In this document: positions 24,506-34,946 of the stretch, in pieces
Layout of the letters: every line of letters begins with the position of its first letter
How positions within the stretch are numbered: position 1 is the stretch's first letter
Assembly (NCBI GenBank): GCA_907163375.1
Contig: CAJQUW010007880.1
Location: 372,001-436,000, forward strand
Source: Prostheceraeus crozeri
Lineage: Eukaryota > Platyhelminthes > Polycladida > Euryleptidae
Length of the DNA: 64,000 bases
Direction: 5' to 3'
Made by a program: the position numbers and the translations under genes
The notes under the pieces: generated by a model
Told to the model about the DNA's origin: nothing
Databases searched by the model: none
The model's input: the letters and a program-made list of their open reading frames with translations, nothing else

Positions 24506-24892
24506 ATGACGATCTGTTCTTCAACCTCTCTGCTTAGATTGAGTTCTATTTCCCCCTATATCCCTGTCAAAAAAGCGTTGCATAAATATTCGTTTGCATT
24601 CTACCTTTTTTTAAACTATTATTTCGCAAAATGACTTATTGAATACCGAGAACAATATCATGAAATTATTAACTTAAATCATATTTTGCACTGGGCCTTC
24701 ATAAACCTAAGATAATGCTAAGTAACTATTTTTGCTTACATCAACATTTTGGTGACTGCGATTTGTTGTTACTGACATGTCTTTTAGCTTAGTTGGTAAT
24801 CTTAATATGCTTACTCGGAAGGCACAAAACGTCACAAGATGGCGAACTAGATCTATTTACTGCGCAGATCTACACCTTTTTTCGTTCTAATT

Positions 24893-25042
24893 AAAACAGT
24901 TTGCGATCTAATCAAAACACTTTGCATTCAATTTAAAACAGTTTGCATTCAATTTAAAACAGTTTGCATACAATTTAAAACAGTTTGCATCTAATTTAAA
25001 ACAGTTTGCATTTGATTTAAAACAGTTTGCATTCAATTTAAA
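24893..25042. repeat. Seven 21-bp subterminal repeats, left TIR
   Basis: Seven head-to-tail units of about 21 bases with the core AAAACAGTTTGCAT followed by a variable TCAATTT. They start 20 bases from the transposon tip. The same array appears inverted near the right tip (about 29222-29372). Regular repeats inside Tc1-type ends are usually transposase binding sites; that is inferred here. Confidence 0.88.
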
Positions 25043-25358
25043 CGACTTTTTTAAAATTATCTTTTACTTATTCTATTCATGTTTTATATGTCTTTAACAT
25101 AATTTAGGTATGTGATATATTATTTTATGTATTTTATATATGTATTATATCATTTTTATGTGATATATTAGGTGTACAATCAAATCCTACTTCTGAAGCA
25201 TCAAGTTTTGCCCAGACAGATAATCCAATATTCTGAAATACACTTTGTTATTTATAGTCTTTGTGTAATGAATTCAGCTTCATAAGTTATTTGTCATATC
25301 AAAACAAAATAAATTCCACTTGCATTTTTATTCAATGTTAGTGTAAGAAGACAGTTAT

Positions 25359-26507
25359 TTAGATATTGTACCTTAAATCTTGCATTCGCATCACATCACC
25401 ATAGAAAGAATATACATGATTATAATAACCCTCACACTGAACAGGCTGATTGCTCTCGTTAAGGGCTAGCTGCATAGTTTCTTCAATTATGCGAAGACGG
25501 TGCTCTGTCTGAGTCACGGCAGAAATCATTGACGTGTTGAGAACGTCTAAGATTCTTCTTGACATAACGTTCTTGATTCTGCTTTTCATGGACGACCATA
25601 AATAGTCTATGGGGTTGAGGGGAGCAGAATACGGCGACATCCGCAGAATTGTAAGGCCAGCATACTGTTCTTTCGTCTGAACAATGTCTTCGATGCCCGA
25701 ATGTGATGGCGCATTGTCAACGACTATTACAACATTTTGAAGAGAATCGCGGGACAATAACAGTTCGTCGAGTGCACAAGACATGATTTCGTGATATCGA
25801 TCACGCTTTATTGATCCGCGGCAAATGCGTGAATATACAATACCTCGCTTGCTGAGCAGGCCCCAACAATGAACGTTAGGACCACGGGAACTGGGTACAA
25901 TCACACGACAAGGTTCACCTCGTCTTGCGCGACCGTAAGATCGACGACAAAATAGATTCACATTAGTCTCATCCTGGTAAAATATTTCCTTTTGAGACCC
26001 AGTCAGCTCCATGATCTTCTGCACAAAAGATGCCCTTCGCTCTTTGTTTTCTTCAGTATTTGCAGTCGATGGCACGAACGAGACTTTCTTTACGGTGTAG
26101 AGTTGATCCTTTAAGTGTCTGTGAATCGTGGATATATTCACTTGAAGGCTAAATTGATGTTGAAGGGAGCTCTTTATTTCCTCCAAAGTCACCTGAGGAT
26201 TCGTCTCTAACATTGTTATCATGTGCTCGACATGCTCACTGGTCACCTTTTTGTTAAATGCCCCACCACGCGGTTTTTCTTCAATTTCTTCTTCAGCCAT
26301 TCTCACCCATCGACGGGCAGTTTGAATCTTTACGCCATTCGCCAGTGCGACAGCCTTAAAATCGCCATGTGCCTCGGCACACTCGAGTATTCTTTTCTTG
26401 GATGCAGGGTCACACCTATTGTAGCTTCCGCGTAATGACCCTGGGCGAACTCCAGGAGCACGAGCACCATTGGAGATGTCGGATACGGTATCATCTGAAT
26501 AATGCAT
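25359..26507 (-). CDS. Transposase of the Tc1/mariner superfamily, intact ORF of 382 aa
   Basis: Catalyses cut-and-paste transposition of the enclosing element. The N-terminal part (about residues 30-75, KKRILECAEAHGDFKAVALA then TARRWV) is a helix-turn-helix of the IS630/Tc1 kind. A second DNA-binding segment follows (about 90-140, VTLEEIKSSLQ, STIHRHLK). The catalytic DDE_3 domain shows FYQDETNVNL (first Asp, about residue 179), VIVVDNAPSH (second Asp) and SPYSAPLNPIDYLWSSMKS, where the third acid is Asp rather than Glu. I count 36 residues between the second and third acids, so DD36D, not the common DD34E or DD37D. No stops or frameshifts are seen. The final 57 codons lie inside the left inverted repeat, so a second, inverted copy of that end exists in the right arm. 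Confidence 0.93.
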   Translation of the reverse strand: MHYSDDTVSDISNGARAPGVRPGSLRGSYNRCDPASKKRILECAEAHGDFKAVALANGVKIQTARRWVRMAEEEIEEKPRGGAFNKKVTSEHVEHMITMLETNPQVTLEEIKSSLQHQFSLQVNISTIHRHLKDQLYTVKKVSFVPSTANTEENKERRASFVQKIMELTGSQKEIFYQDETNVNLFCRRSYGRARRGEPCRVIVPSSRGPNVHCWGLLSKRGIVYSRICRGSIKRDRYHEIMSCALDELLLSRDSLQNVVIVVDNAPSHSGIEDIVQTKEQYAGLTILRMSPYSAPLNPIDYLWSSMKSRIKNVMSRRILDVLNTSMISAVTQTEHRLRIIEETMQLALNESNQPVQCEGYYNHVYSFYGDVMRMQDLRYNI

Positions 26508-26637
26508 ATTGAAGACAAAAATACGAAGCGTCAGTCAAACGTTCACTGTCAATTGTGAAGTTTGCCAATTCGACATACACTCAAAAGCAGGATATCAGAA
26601 TGCATATTGCCATAGAAACGGTGGGCATAGATATCTT

Positions 26638-26748
26638 GCAATGATTTCTGCCGTGACTCAGACAGAGCACCGTCTTCGCATAATTGAAGAAACTATGCAG
26701 CTAGCCCTTAACGAGAGCAATCAGCCTGTTCAGTGTGAGGGTTATTAT
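26638..26748 (+). repeat. Inner part of the right TIR, with an inverted copy of transposase codons
   Basis: The complement of 25421-25531. Read on the plus strand it repeats transposase residues ISAVTQTEHRLRIIEETMQL and LALNESNQPVQCEGYY. It is cut off at 26748 by the nested hAT element and resumes at 28842 with the codons for HVYSFYGDV. This places the end of the coding region inside both inverted repeats. Confidence 0.9.
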
Positions 26749-28833
26749 TAGGGCGATTTTTTTATTGACCAAAAAATTAGTTTTTTTGATCCATCGAATT
26801 GACTTCAAAACCATGAAAATTGACTTTAAAAATTGACCGAATAACTTCATCAAAAACTTTAATCACCACCGACTAAAAATTCATCGTAAAAGCAAGACAT
26901 GTGAAAACGTCAGATAAGCTTACTTCAAGAGTTATTCACATAAGAAACAATGTAGCTTTCAATGTTTTCCTCAAGAAAATTCCGATCATCAGCCAAAAGA
27001 TTGTTCAATTTTGAAAAAGCACGTTCAACATCTCCACTTGATGGCTGAGCATTTTGCAGCATGTGATACTCACTTGGTGAAAGATTCCCCGATGTATCAA
27101 TAATTTCTTGTAGATCCTCTTGTTTAGATAGGCGTTCCTCCAAATATGGCAAAATGCTTGGAGGATCAAGTGACCCTAACTCACTTTTCAAACCTCGGAA
27201 ATCTTCATACGCTTGAAGATTTGTGTAGTTCTGATTTTCGAACTTTTTGACAATACTTGCAAGTGGTCTGTAAGTACAGACACAGACAAGTTCGTCAGTT
27301 ATTTCTCGAGCATTGACCGCTTGCTTTGCTTTCTGCACCAATAGACCATCGTCAGAAAAGCTCAATACAATTGTTTTGACTTCATTGAAATTGTCTGAAT
27401 AGTATGAAGCTGCTTCGAGCAATGATGCCCATCTTATCAGAATGGGTTGTGGCGGAGCACCAATTTTCTCGAACATGTTTAACCGTGACCGATTTTTAAC
27501 AGTTGCCGATTTCACTGTTGCAATAAGATTGTCAATGGCGCCAAAAGTACCTCGAACTCTTTCTGAGCAATTGTGTACTAAGTGAGCTAGGCACGTGAGA
27601 TATCGAAGCTTTGGATACAAAGATTTCAAGGTTAGACCGCAGCATCGGAGATGAATAACAGAACATTTCCTCTTTCAACGTTCATCATTATCATCGCGTC
27701 ATGGATCATTCTTAAAACATTATCTGAATCAACTTTCTGAATAGTTTTACAAGAGACTAAATATGTTTTATGTGGTTCGTCAAGGCGTTCACACATGACA
27801 TTCACGAACTTCAAATTTTTGCAGCAGCTTTCATCCGAAATTACGAAAATGTTCTGGTCCCTAAGTTTCCTCTTAATATCGTCAATTTTACTCTCTCCTA
27901 TCGACTGAAAAATACGTCGAGCAGATGATACCGAAGGCAAATCACGTCCGCAATAATCAGCAAGTTCCTTTGCGCTTGGATGCTTCAGTTTATTGAGCGG
28001 AATATTCAGCTCCAGCAATCACTGAACCAATAATTCTTTAAATGGATCCTGACGAAAATGCAAAAAAGCTTGTTTACCTGACGAGGACGGAACACAATTG
28101 TCTTTACTTTGATTTGCTGAACGCTGATTAAGTTTTCGTGTATGTATACTTGCAGATCTGTGTTGTTCAACAAAATACGATTTTTCAAACGTGACAATCT
28201 TTTCACATAAAACGCAAAATAGTTCATTGCTTGGCGTCAGTCTGAATTTTTCCGGAAATTTGTTTTTAAAAGAAAGTGCTTTCTGTCGGAGAGTTGCTTT
28301 TACCTTGGGCATTTTGACTATACTCTAGTAAAAGATCATGTAGCGAAGACTGAATGAGTGATCTACGCACAACTCAGGTGAAGATGGCCAAATAATCATC
28401 GATATTTATGCTAAGTATTAGACTTTAGTGATTCGTCAGCCACTAAATATGACACGCAGACAAGGGAGGATACTTTGTGATATGACGTCGATAAACTTAT
28501 TGGCAATGCCGCGTGACTGTGGGCTTCTTATTTCTCTATCGTTTGTCTCAGTTCTGTCTACGCACTGCAGTCTTCGTCATTGTGAGCGACGTGGAGTCTG
28601 ACGTGTTAGCGCTGGAGGGAAAAGGGAAAAATAAGCTCATTCACATGACTCATTCATCACATCGCGCGCTTTGTTTTAGTTGTTTCGCTTCAATTGGCCA
28701 TGGCACCCTCAAAGTTGGTGTCGTGGCCTATGATAGTATATATGCTATTTATATAAATTTATGACTATTGACTTTATTGACCAATACTACAAAAATTGAC
28801 CATATTGACTTTATTGACTTTATAATCGCCTTA
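26749..28833 (-). mobile_element. hAT transposon nested in the right TIR, 2085 bp
   Basis: The octamer GTTATTAT occurs on both sides (26741-26748 and 28834-28841). The uninterrupted sequence in the partner arm has it once, so the empty site is directly visible. The ends are TAGGGCGATT and, inverted, TAAGGCGATT. Both subterminal regions carry clustered TTGAC motifs: four within 26764-26840 and six within 28766-28822, all in the same orientation. The transposase gene runs on the minus strand. The insertion is younger than the Tc1-like element. Confidence 0.93.
26925..28312 (-). pseudogene. hAT transposase, nearly full length, two lesions
   Basis: The N terminus (28312-28019) has a BED-like zinc finger, FCVLCEKIV with Cys-x2-Cys, then EQHRSASIHTRK (His pair). 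The middle (28018-27632) has a DUF-like catalytic segment (VISDESCCKNLKFVNVMCER, RGNVLLFISDAA). The C-terminal part (27629-26925) has YLTCLAHLVHNC and ends in the hAT dimerisation motif SSGDVERAFSKLNNLL with NFLEENIESY. One in-frame TGA lies at 28019-28021. A small deletion and frameshift lies near 27630, where about seven residues after SDAA seem lost. Otherwise the frame is open, in keeping with a recent insertion. Confidence 0.88.
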
Positions 28834-28841
28834 GTTATTAT

Positions 28842-29390
28842 AATCATGTATATTCTTTCTATGATGATGTGATGCGAATGCAAGATTTAAGGTACAATAT
28901 CTAAATAACTGTCTTCTTACACTAACATTGAATAAAAATGCAAGTGGAATTTATTTTGTTTTGATATGACAAATAACTTATGAAGCTGAATTCATTACAC
29001 AAAGACTATAAATAACAAAGTGTATTTCAGAATATTGGATTATCTGTCTGGGCAAAACTTGATGCTTCAGAAGTAGGATTTGATTGTACACCTAATATAT
29101 CACATAAAAATGATATAATACATATATAAAATACATAAAATAATATATCACATACCTAAATTATGTTAAAGACATATAAAACATGAATAGAATAAGTAAA
29201 AGATAATTTTAAAAAAGTCGTTTAAATTGAATGCAAACTGTTTTAAATCAAATGCAAACTGTTTTAAATTAGATGCAAACTGTTTTAAATTGTATGCAAA
29301 CTGTTTTAAATTGAATGCAAACTGTTTTAAATTGAATGCAAAGTGTTTTAATTAGAACGCAAACTGTTTTAATTAGAACGAAAAAAGGTG
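28842..29390 (+). repeat. Outer part of the right TIR of the Tc1-like element
   Basis: The near-exact inverse of 24873-25420. It carries the codons for the last residues of the transposase in inverted form, an AT-rich spacer and seven 21-bp repeats near the tip, and ends in CGAAAAAAGGTG before the flanking TA. Confidence 0.9.
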
Positions 29391-29392
29391 TA

Positions 29393-32350
29393 GAAAGAAA
29401 ATAGCCGTGTTATTCTTTGCTCATTGTCAGGTCAATACATAATGTACAACAGATAAGGGAAGGTGACAACACCACTTAAATAACTTGTCGCGCATTCGCT
29501 AAACATAAAGGATTCTTGGAAATGGGCAGCGAATAAGCGATTGCGATTTGATTAGTAATTTACAGGCTTGTTGGTGAAACGAAATTTCCACTGAAAAAAT
29601 GCAGGAATTCCCTTTCCATTAAGCGAATACTCTTCCAACCCATTTTAGTTATTTGAAAAAAAAATCATGAAGATGTCTTTCTAATGATCTGATTTTTGTG
29701 CTTCTATTGTTATGCAGAGCTTGGAGCTGTTACCTGATAGACTGCAGTTTGCAATTCCGCTATCGCCATTCCACTATTGTGCTTCATTCTTTTGGTCGTT
29801 AGTTGAGTTCTCTCTCCTGCTAACACTAAAATTATTTTCCGTCTGTACTGCATCCTTGTCTGTGGTGCAACATTATCTGTGTAGTATATTCTCAGTACAT
29901 TGTAGATCGCTACCTATTCCATCATCAACATGCAAATTGATTAGTGGTCCAGAATGAATATCTCTCACCTATACTTAAGAATAATTATCTAATATACGGT
30001 AATTCCACTATTATAAGGATGTAGACGCTGTGCGTGTAATCATTGTAATTCGCAGTCATTATTTAAAAAATTTAGCTGACTATTGTTTTCGTAATATTGA
30101 AAGGAAAGATACGTTTTGTATTAGTTTTGCAATTCTAGTAAACTGAGGCGTTTGAACACTATAATGACGCATGTTTCCCCAGTAATAATGATAACTAGCC
30201 ACTTAACCCTTGCATAAACTGAGGTTGATTTTTGCGATTTGAAAACGATATTTTTTCCACGATCACTCTTGAGTTCAATTCTGACAATCATAACTTTTTT
30301 CACCGACATAGTACTACAAGTGATATTAGCCGAGAGACACATGATGCAGGTACGTAAGATTTTCGGAAGGTGAGACTTGTTTTCGAAAAATCGTTCACTT
30401 AAGCCCATGAACTTAGTACACCAAAGTATTATCAAATAAATTCACGCCACGGAGCAATTTTGATCTCAATTTAGATCTAAGCTTAACGGGTATGCATCAC
30501 ATGACGCGCAGATATTGCCAGTTTTGATTTTATAAATTTATGTGTGAAAAATGCAAGCAGCACTTTTGTTCGTGACGTCGGTTCGCACATTGTGTAAATT
30601 GAATGACAAAATTAGGTCATGCATTATCACGTTCTCATAGTTAGATACAATATCTTGATTCCTTTCTGTGTGTTTTTATTCAATTAGAGGTGATTTTGTT
30701 TCGTTATCTTCGGACTGGAAAGCACCTTGGTTATCTGAGGGTCAAAGAAATGAGCACTTGTGTGTAAATGATCGAATTCTTGTATCTGACTGTCATCGTC
30801 GCCCATCATCTATAAGTGAATACAAAGGAGTGCAGAGAGCCTAAGTTTTGATGAATCCAAGCACATTGTCCATTCTAACTTTGGCCTGGTAATGATATGT
30901 AAGTTTACTTATTCTGTCAAAATGATAGACAGAACAGAAGTCAATTTTTTAGATGGCAATGGTCTGTTTTTCGAACCACGTACCTTGGTGGCAGTCTGTT
31001 GGAAGTAGTGTTCTATTGGTGAGGTGGTGCTGTATTAAAGGCTTTGTGGCATATGCTCAACCCGACGTCAGCAGCATATCAAGAACAATATGAATGAACG
31101 GCGAAATACTCGTAATTATCGCTATGAAAAAGTGGCGTCATTTTGAACAGCAAACACGACCATTATTATCACACAAAAGCAAAAAAGTGCTCACTTAAAG
31201 CATGTCTTTGCTTAGTCATTGCACTTTGGTAATATGTTTTTCATCAATGAAGATAGCTTTACTGTTTCATTTAAGAAGATAACTATAAAATGTAATGATT
31301 CAAGGGAAAAGATTTTCAGTATAGTAAAGACATTTTTCCAACGGTAATTGATCACTATTTATAATTTGCATTTTAGCATTTCATTCTTTTCAATTCTATA
31401 CATCGCTAACTTTGATCTGTATTACGAGTGGTGATTGAGGCAATTTTGCAGCAAATAACATAAGCCAACTTTCTCCTCTACTTAGGTAAGCATTACGACA
31501 GGTGGTTCGACAGATAAGAACAAGAAGAAGAATTGCGCGAATAAAACGATACACGAACATGCATGTTTGCAGCAATTAAAATACTACTTACAGAAGACAT
31601 ATAAAGGAACAGTGTCATGACAGTATTCCCACACTCAAAATGATCCATTGTATGAAAACGTTGCAAGTCTAATGCAGTCCTGGTGCGGCTCAAAATTTTA
31701 AAAAATCGAAGGCGGGTAGAAAAATCGCAGATCAAAAATTGATATCTGTAAGTAGCCCAAATAGATATAATTCCACTAATCTTAAGTAGTTGTGCAAGAT
31801 GAACACTTTCTCAACAAAACAAATGGACTACCACTATTTACGAGATTCCATGAACATATTTAATAAATATAAATGTCAACCATTGCAGACTTTATCAAAA
31901 TATATACATATCATCATAAACGCAGATAATTTGTTAGTCTCTCCTACAATTACCCTTGCTTGTTATTTTCACTAGTGACTAAAAAAAATTAATAAATCAA
32001 ACAGGAATTTTTTCGAGGAATTTCAAGTAAATGAAATATTTTGAAACAAAATCATGAAAAAGGGAACTCCCTTTACATGTTACATAGGTGATGAATTATC
32101 GTTAATTTCTCATCTCAAAATAAAAACTCGTGTGAAGCAACAGCACGCTAGATCATAAAGCGTTAAAAATCTGTGGAGTTGAAGATTGGAGTTTTTGAAT
32201 GATTATTGCACTGTCTCTTCTTTATGCTTTCCGTCACGCTGAAAATAGCAGGTGACATGATTTAAAATTTGATGCAAATATAAATTTATACGTTTTGCGA
32301 TTCTTTATTTGTGGCAATTGAAGCACATACATATCATCGATCTTTCACTA
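29393..32350. other. Intron 1 of fascin, no element identified
   Basis: AT-rich intron DNA. Open frames are all at or below about 104 codons and show no family motif. No inverted terminal repeats or target duplications were found by eye. Confidence 0.35.
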
Positions 32351-32351
32351 A

Positions 32352-33510
32352 TATAATAATAATCACTTTATTAAGGTCAATACGAGAACGGTATGCGACA
32401 CAAAAATCTTACACAAAAGAAATCACGAGAAACAAGAGTATTTGATAAAGGACTTATTTTACAAGGAAGACCTGTGTTGTAGAAGCTGAAGGATTCGTTT
32501 TCGCCTCACATTTTTCAAATTATCACGAATAAAAAAATTGGCACAGAGGATGAGCAGATTTGGATTTTGAGATGTTAGAAACACGTTTTTTACATGACTT
32601 ATCCAATCTGCTTCTCAAACAAGGAGCATCCCTCACATTAGCCCATTTCATTGCTAAACGCTCAATCTGCTCAAAATTCTTAAAAAAAATATAGAACTGA
32701 TATCACACATGATTGGATAACAATATGACAGATGGCAAAACACAAGACAAATTGCAAATATGTTTTCCAGATAATATCCGGGTGGTTTGAGTTTGTCTTG
32801 AGCATTTTTACTGATGACATACTACGACACATCTATTATACATGAGAAAACTGTCAATCCCATTGAAGGTTAGATGTAGAGTTCATCCTTAGAACCTTAA
32901 CACTATCACCTTGCTCAATAACAATATTGTCAATGCTAACTGATAACAATATGCCAGGGCGACTATTTAGATACAGTACTTTGGTCCTATTTGCATTGAT
33001 CTGGAGCACTTTATCAATACACCAACGGTGAAACATATCGATGTTTCATGAAGGGAAACATGTGTTGGAACACTCGTTTGTTGAAAAAAACTCATGTGTT
33101 GGAACACTGAAGGGTCATAATCATCAACAGATTTACATGAATCTAGGTGTAGGAGGGCAAGATCGTCGGCATAAACAGCAAAACGTGTGCAATCGAAAGT
33201 TGGCAGATCATTAATGAAAAGAACGAGTAAGATTGGCCATAGGATTGAGCCCTGAGGGACGCCACTTGTAACTTTCTTTCATGGAGTCGTCGTAGTTCAA
33301 CATGTTACCCTTGTACACGGTCAGTAAGAAAACTTTCTATTGCACTAAAGTCAAGACTGAAATTGCGTTCAATAGTCTGCAAAAGCTTCGAGTGACTAAC
33401 AGAATCGAAAGCATTCTTAAAATCTATTGCAAGCATGTTCACGATGTTTTCAAGACCCGCTGTTATATGTTGAATAGTGGCTAGACGAATAGACAACAGA
33501 GCATTCATTC
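32352..33510 (-). pseudogene. Decayed LINE, reverse transcriptase to 3' tail
   Basis: The minus-strand fragments at 33508-33305 encode RT motif A (MLAIDFKNAFDSVSHSKLLQ). A piece at about 33280-33160 reads SGVPQGSIL and FAVYADDLALLHL (motif C). Those at 33036-32854 continue the thumb region (LQINANRTKVLYLNSRPGI). Downstream the similarity fades to a 3' end at about 32352 with AATAAAGTGATTATTATTAT, the simple-repeat tail usual for CR1/L2- and jockey-type LINEs. Many stops and frameshifts show this to be much older than the LINE at 4429-7240. A 34-base spaced duplication of CATGTGTTGGAACACT sits inside it at about 33059-33108. Confidence 0.8.
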
Positions 33511-34698
33511 CTGCTCCATCCGAAACTACCAGGAATAAAAGTAAATTGTCGTGAATCAGTTAGTGAATAATAATGGTAGAATAATGCGACCACGAATAAA
33601 AATTTCGAGGATCTTGCGCAACCTTCTTCAACTTCTCTGTTTTCTTCGAGATGTATTTGGATCTAAGGTTTTCCAAAATGGCATTTTGTTGTCTTCTCTT
33701 TCTTTTGTCGTCAATTATCGTTTATTTCCTTCTCTAGATGCCTCTTCCTCTTCCAAACACAAGTTGGATTTCCGATCAGCTAGTCACCCAAGAAGAATAA
33801 AATAATTTCCGATGGGATCTGATGCGGTTTTGTTCCTATGAAAACGAATTGCAGACGCCGGTGCCTCGATACCATTGGTGGCAGCCTCACTCAAAACGTC
33901 TCCCATGAGACTGACGTCGCTTCCAATCATCGGTAAAGCCCTCCATCTCATTTTTCCGTCAATTAGTTAAGTACCCATAAGTTGTCACTATTTGGGACAT
34001 TTAGAAATACTTAGATATTTTTGTTGAATAATAAACCGCTGAAACAAACAATAACAATGTGACGACAATCAGAGCTCGAATTATTATTCTTCTTTTCTTT
34101 TCAAGATCTTCTAAGCGGTTAATGTAAGCTGATGTCGATGACAAAACAAGTATAAATATATGCTAAAGATAGTCTTCGGAAAACTCATAAAAGATCGCAA
34201 ATCGCAGGAAACAACCAAAAAACCGCAGCTACGATTAAATCGCAGGCCGCACCGGAACTGTTAATGACTATGACCGAATAAGTGACAAAATATATTGCGA
34301 GTACGTGACAATCATCGAGTACGTGCCATAAGTGACAATCAGAAGAAGGAAGACTTCACTGCTGTTGTCACTTTAGTGTCCACTCGTCGAAATGCTTGCA
34401 TAACTAGACAATCTATGATGATCGCATCAATTGCTCTAGTAATTCAGTTGCATGCGACTCCATGCGTGATCCATCCGAAAAATCCTCATGCAGGTATTCA
34501 AAAAGAAAAGACACTTTAATAAAGACGATAAGATGAGAAAGATAAAAATTGCGATTTAAAGTCGAGATTGCAGTTAAACTCATCGAAAGTCATTGAAAAT
34601 ACCATTTTAAAGAGTTGCGTATCGTACATTATTTCATGTAGGATGATTAACTCTCAGATCAGAATTTCAGGCCAATCTGTTACAGAATATCAGTTATG
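33511..34698. other. Intron 1 of fascin, nothing identified
   Basis: Some short open frames occur (84 codons at 33551-33805, 74 codons at 34295-34519). None shows a known motif, and I would not annotate them. Confidence 0.35.
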
Positions 34699-34700
34699 TA

Positions 34701-34944
34701 CAGGTACCGCAAAAAGTCTGGACGCACTTGGAAAATTTGTTGATTTTTCATATTTCTTTTGTATGTCTACTTTATCCCTCCTGTAGATCTATTTCATCTA
34801 CATGTAAGTGATACACAAAGTCAGACGCAGTTATTAATGAACACACGATGAGCGGTGGATGTTTTATAAAGCCGAAGGATCGCTGACATTTAGAACAGAA
34901 AACTTGAAAATTTTCAAGTGCGTCCAGACTTTTTGCGGTACCTG
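34701..34944. mobile_element. Mariner-type MITE, 244 bp
   Basis: Perfect 30-bp inverted ends beginning CAGGTACCGCAAAAAGTCTG, flanked by TA on both sides (34699-34700, 34945-34946). There is no coding capacity inside. Length, ends and TA duplication fit a non-autonomous Tc1/mariner element. The perfect ends suggest a young copy. Confidence 0.9.
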
Positions 34945-34946
34945 TA

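Larger units (their letters stand above)
24873..29390 (-). mobile_element. Tc1/mariner-like transposon with 660-bp terminal inverted repeats
   Basis: This element is flanked by TA on both sides (24871-24872, 29391-29392). Its ends read CACCTTTTTTCGTTCTAATT, inverted perfectly at the right. The left arm is 24873-25531. The right arm is 26638-26748 and then, after the nested hAT element, 28842-29390. Without the nested element and one copy of its duplication the transposon is about 2.4 kb. The arms are nearly identical over hundreds of bases, for example the tract around 25101-25180 against 29090-29160, so the copy is young. Each arm contains seven 21-bp direct repeats and also the last ~57 codons of the transposase gene. 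Elements with TIRs this long are unusual among Tc1 relatives. Confidence 0.92.

Noticed and set aside
24893-25042. 21-bp repeats considered as a CRISPR-like array
   Set aside because: The units are head-to-tail without spacers, mirrored at the other transposon end, and the genome is eukaryotic.
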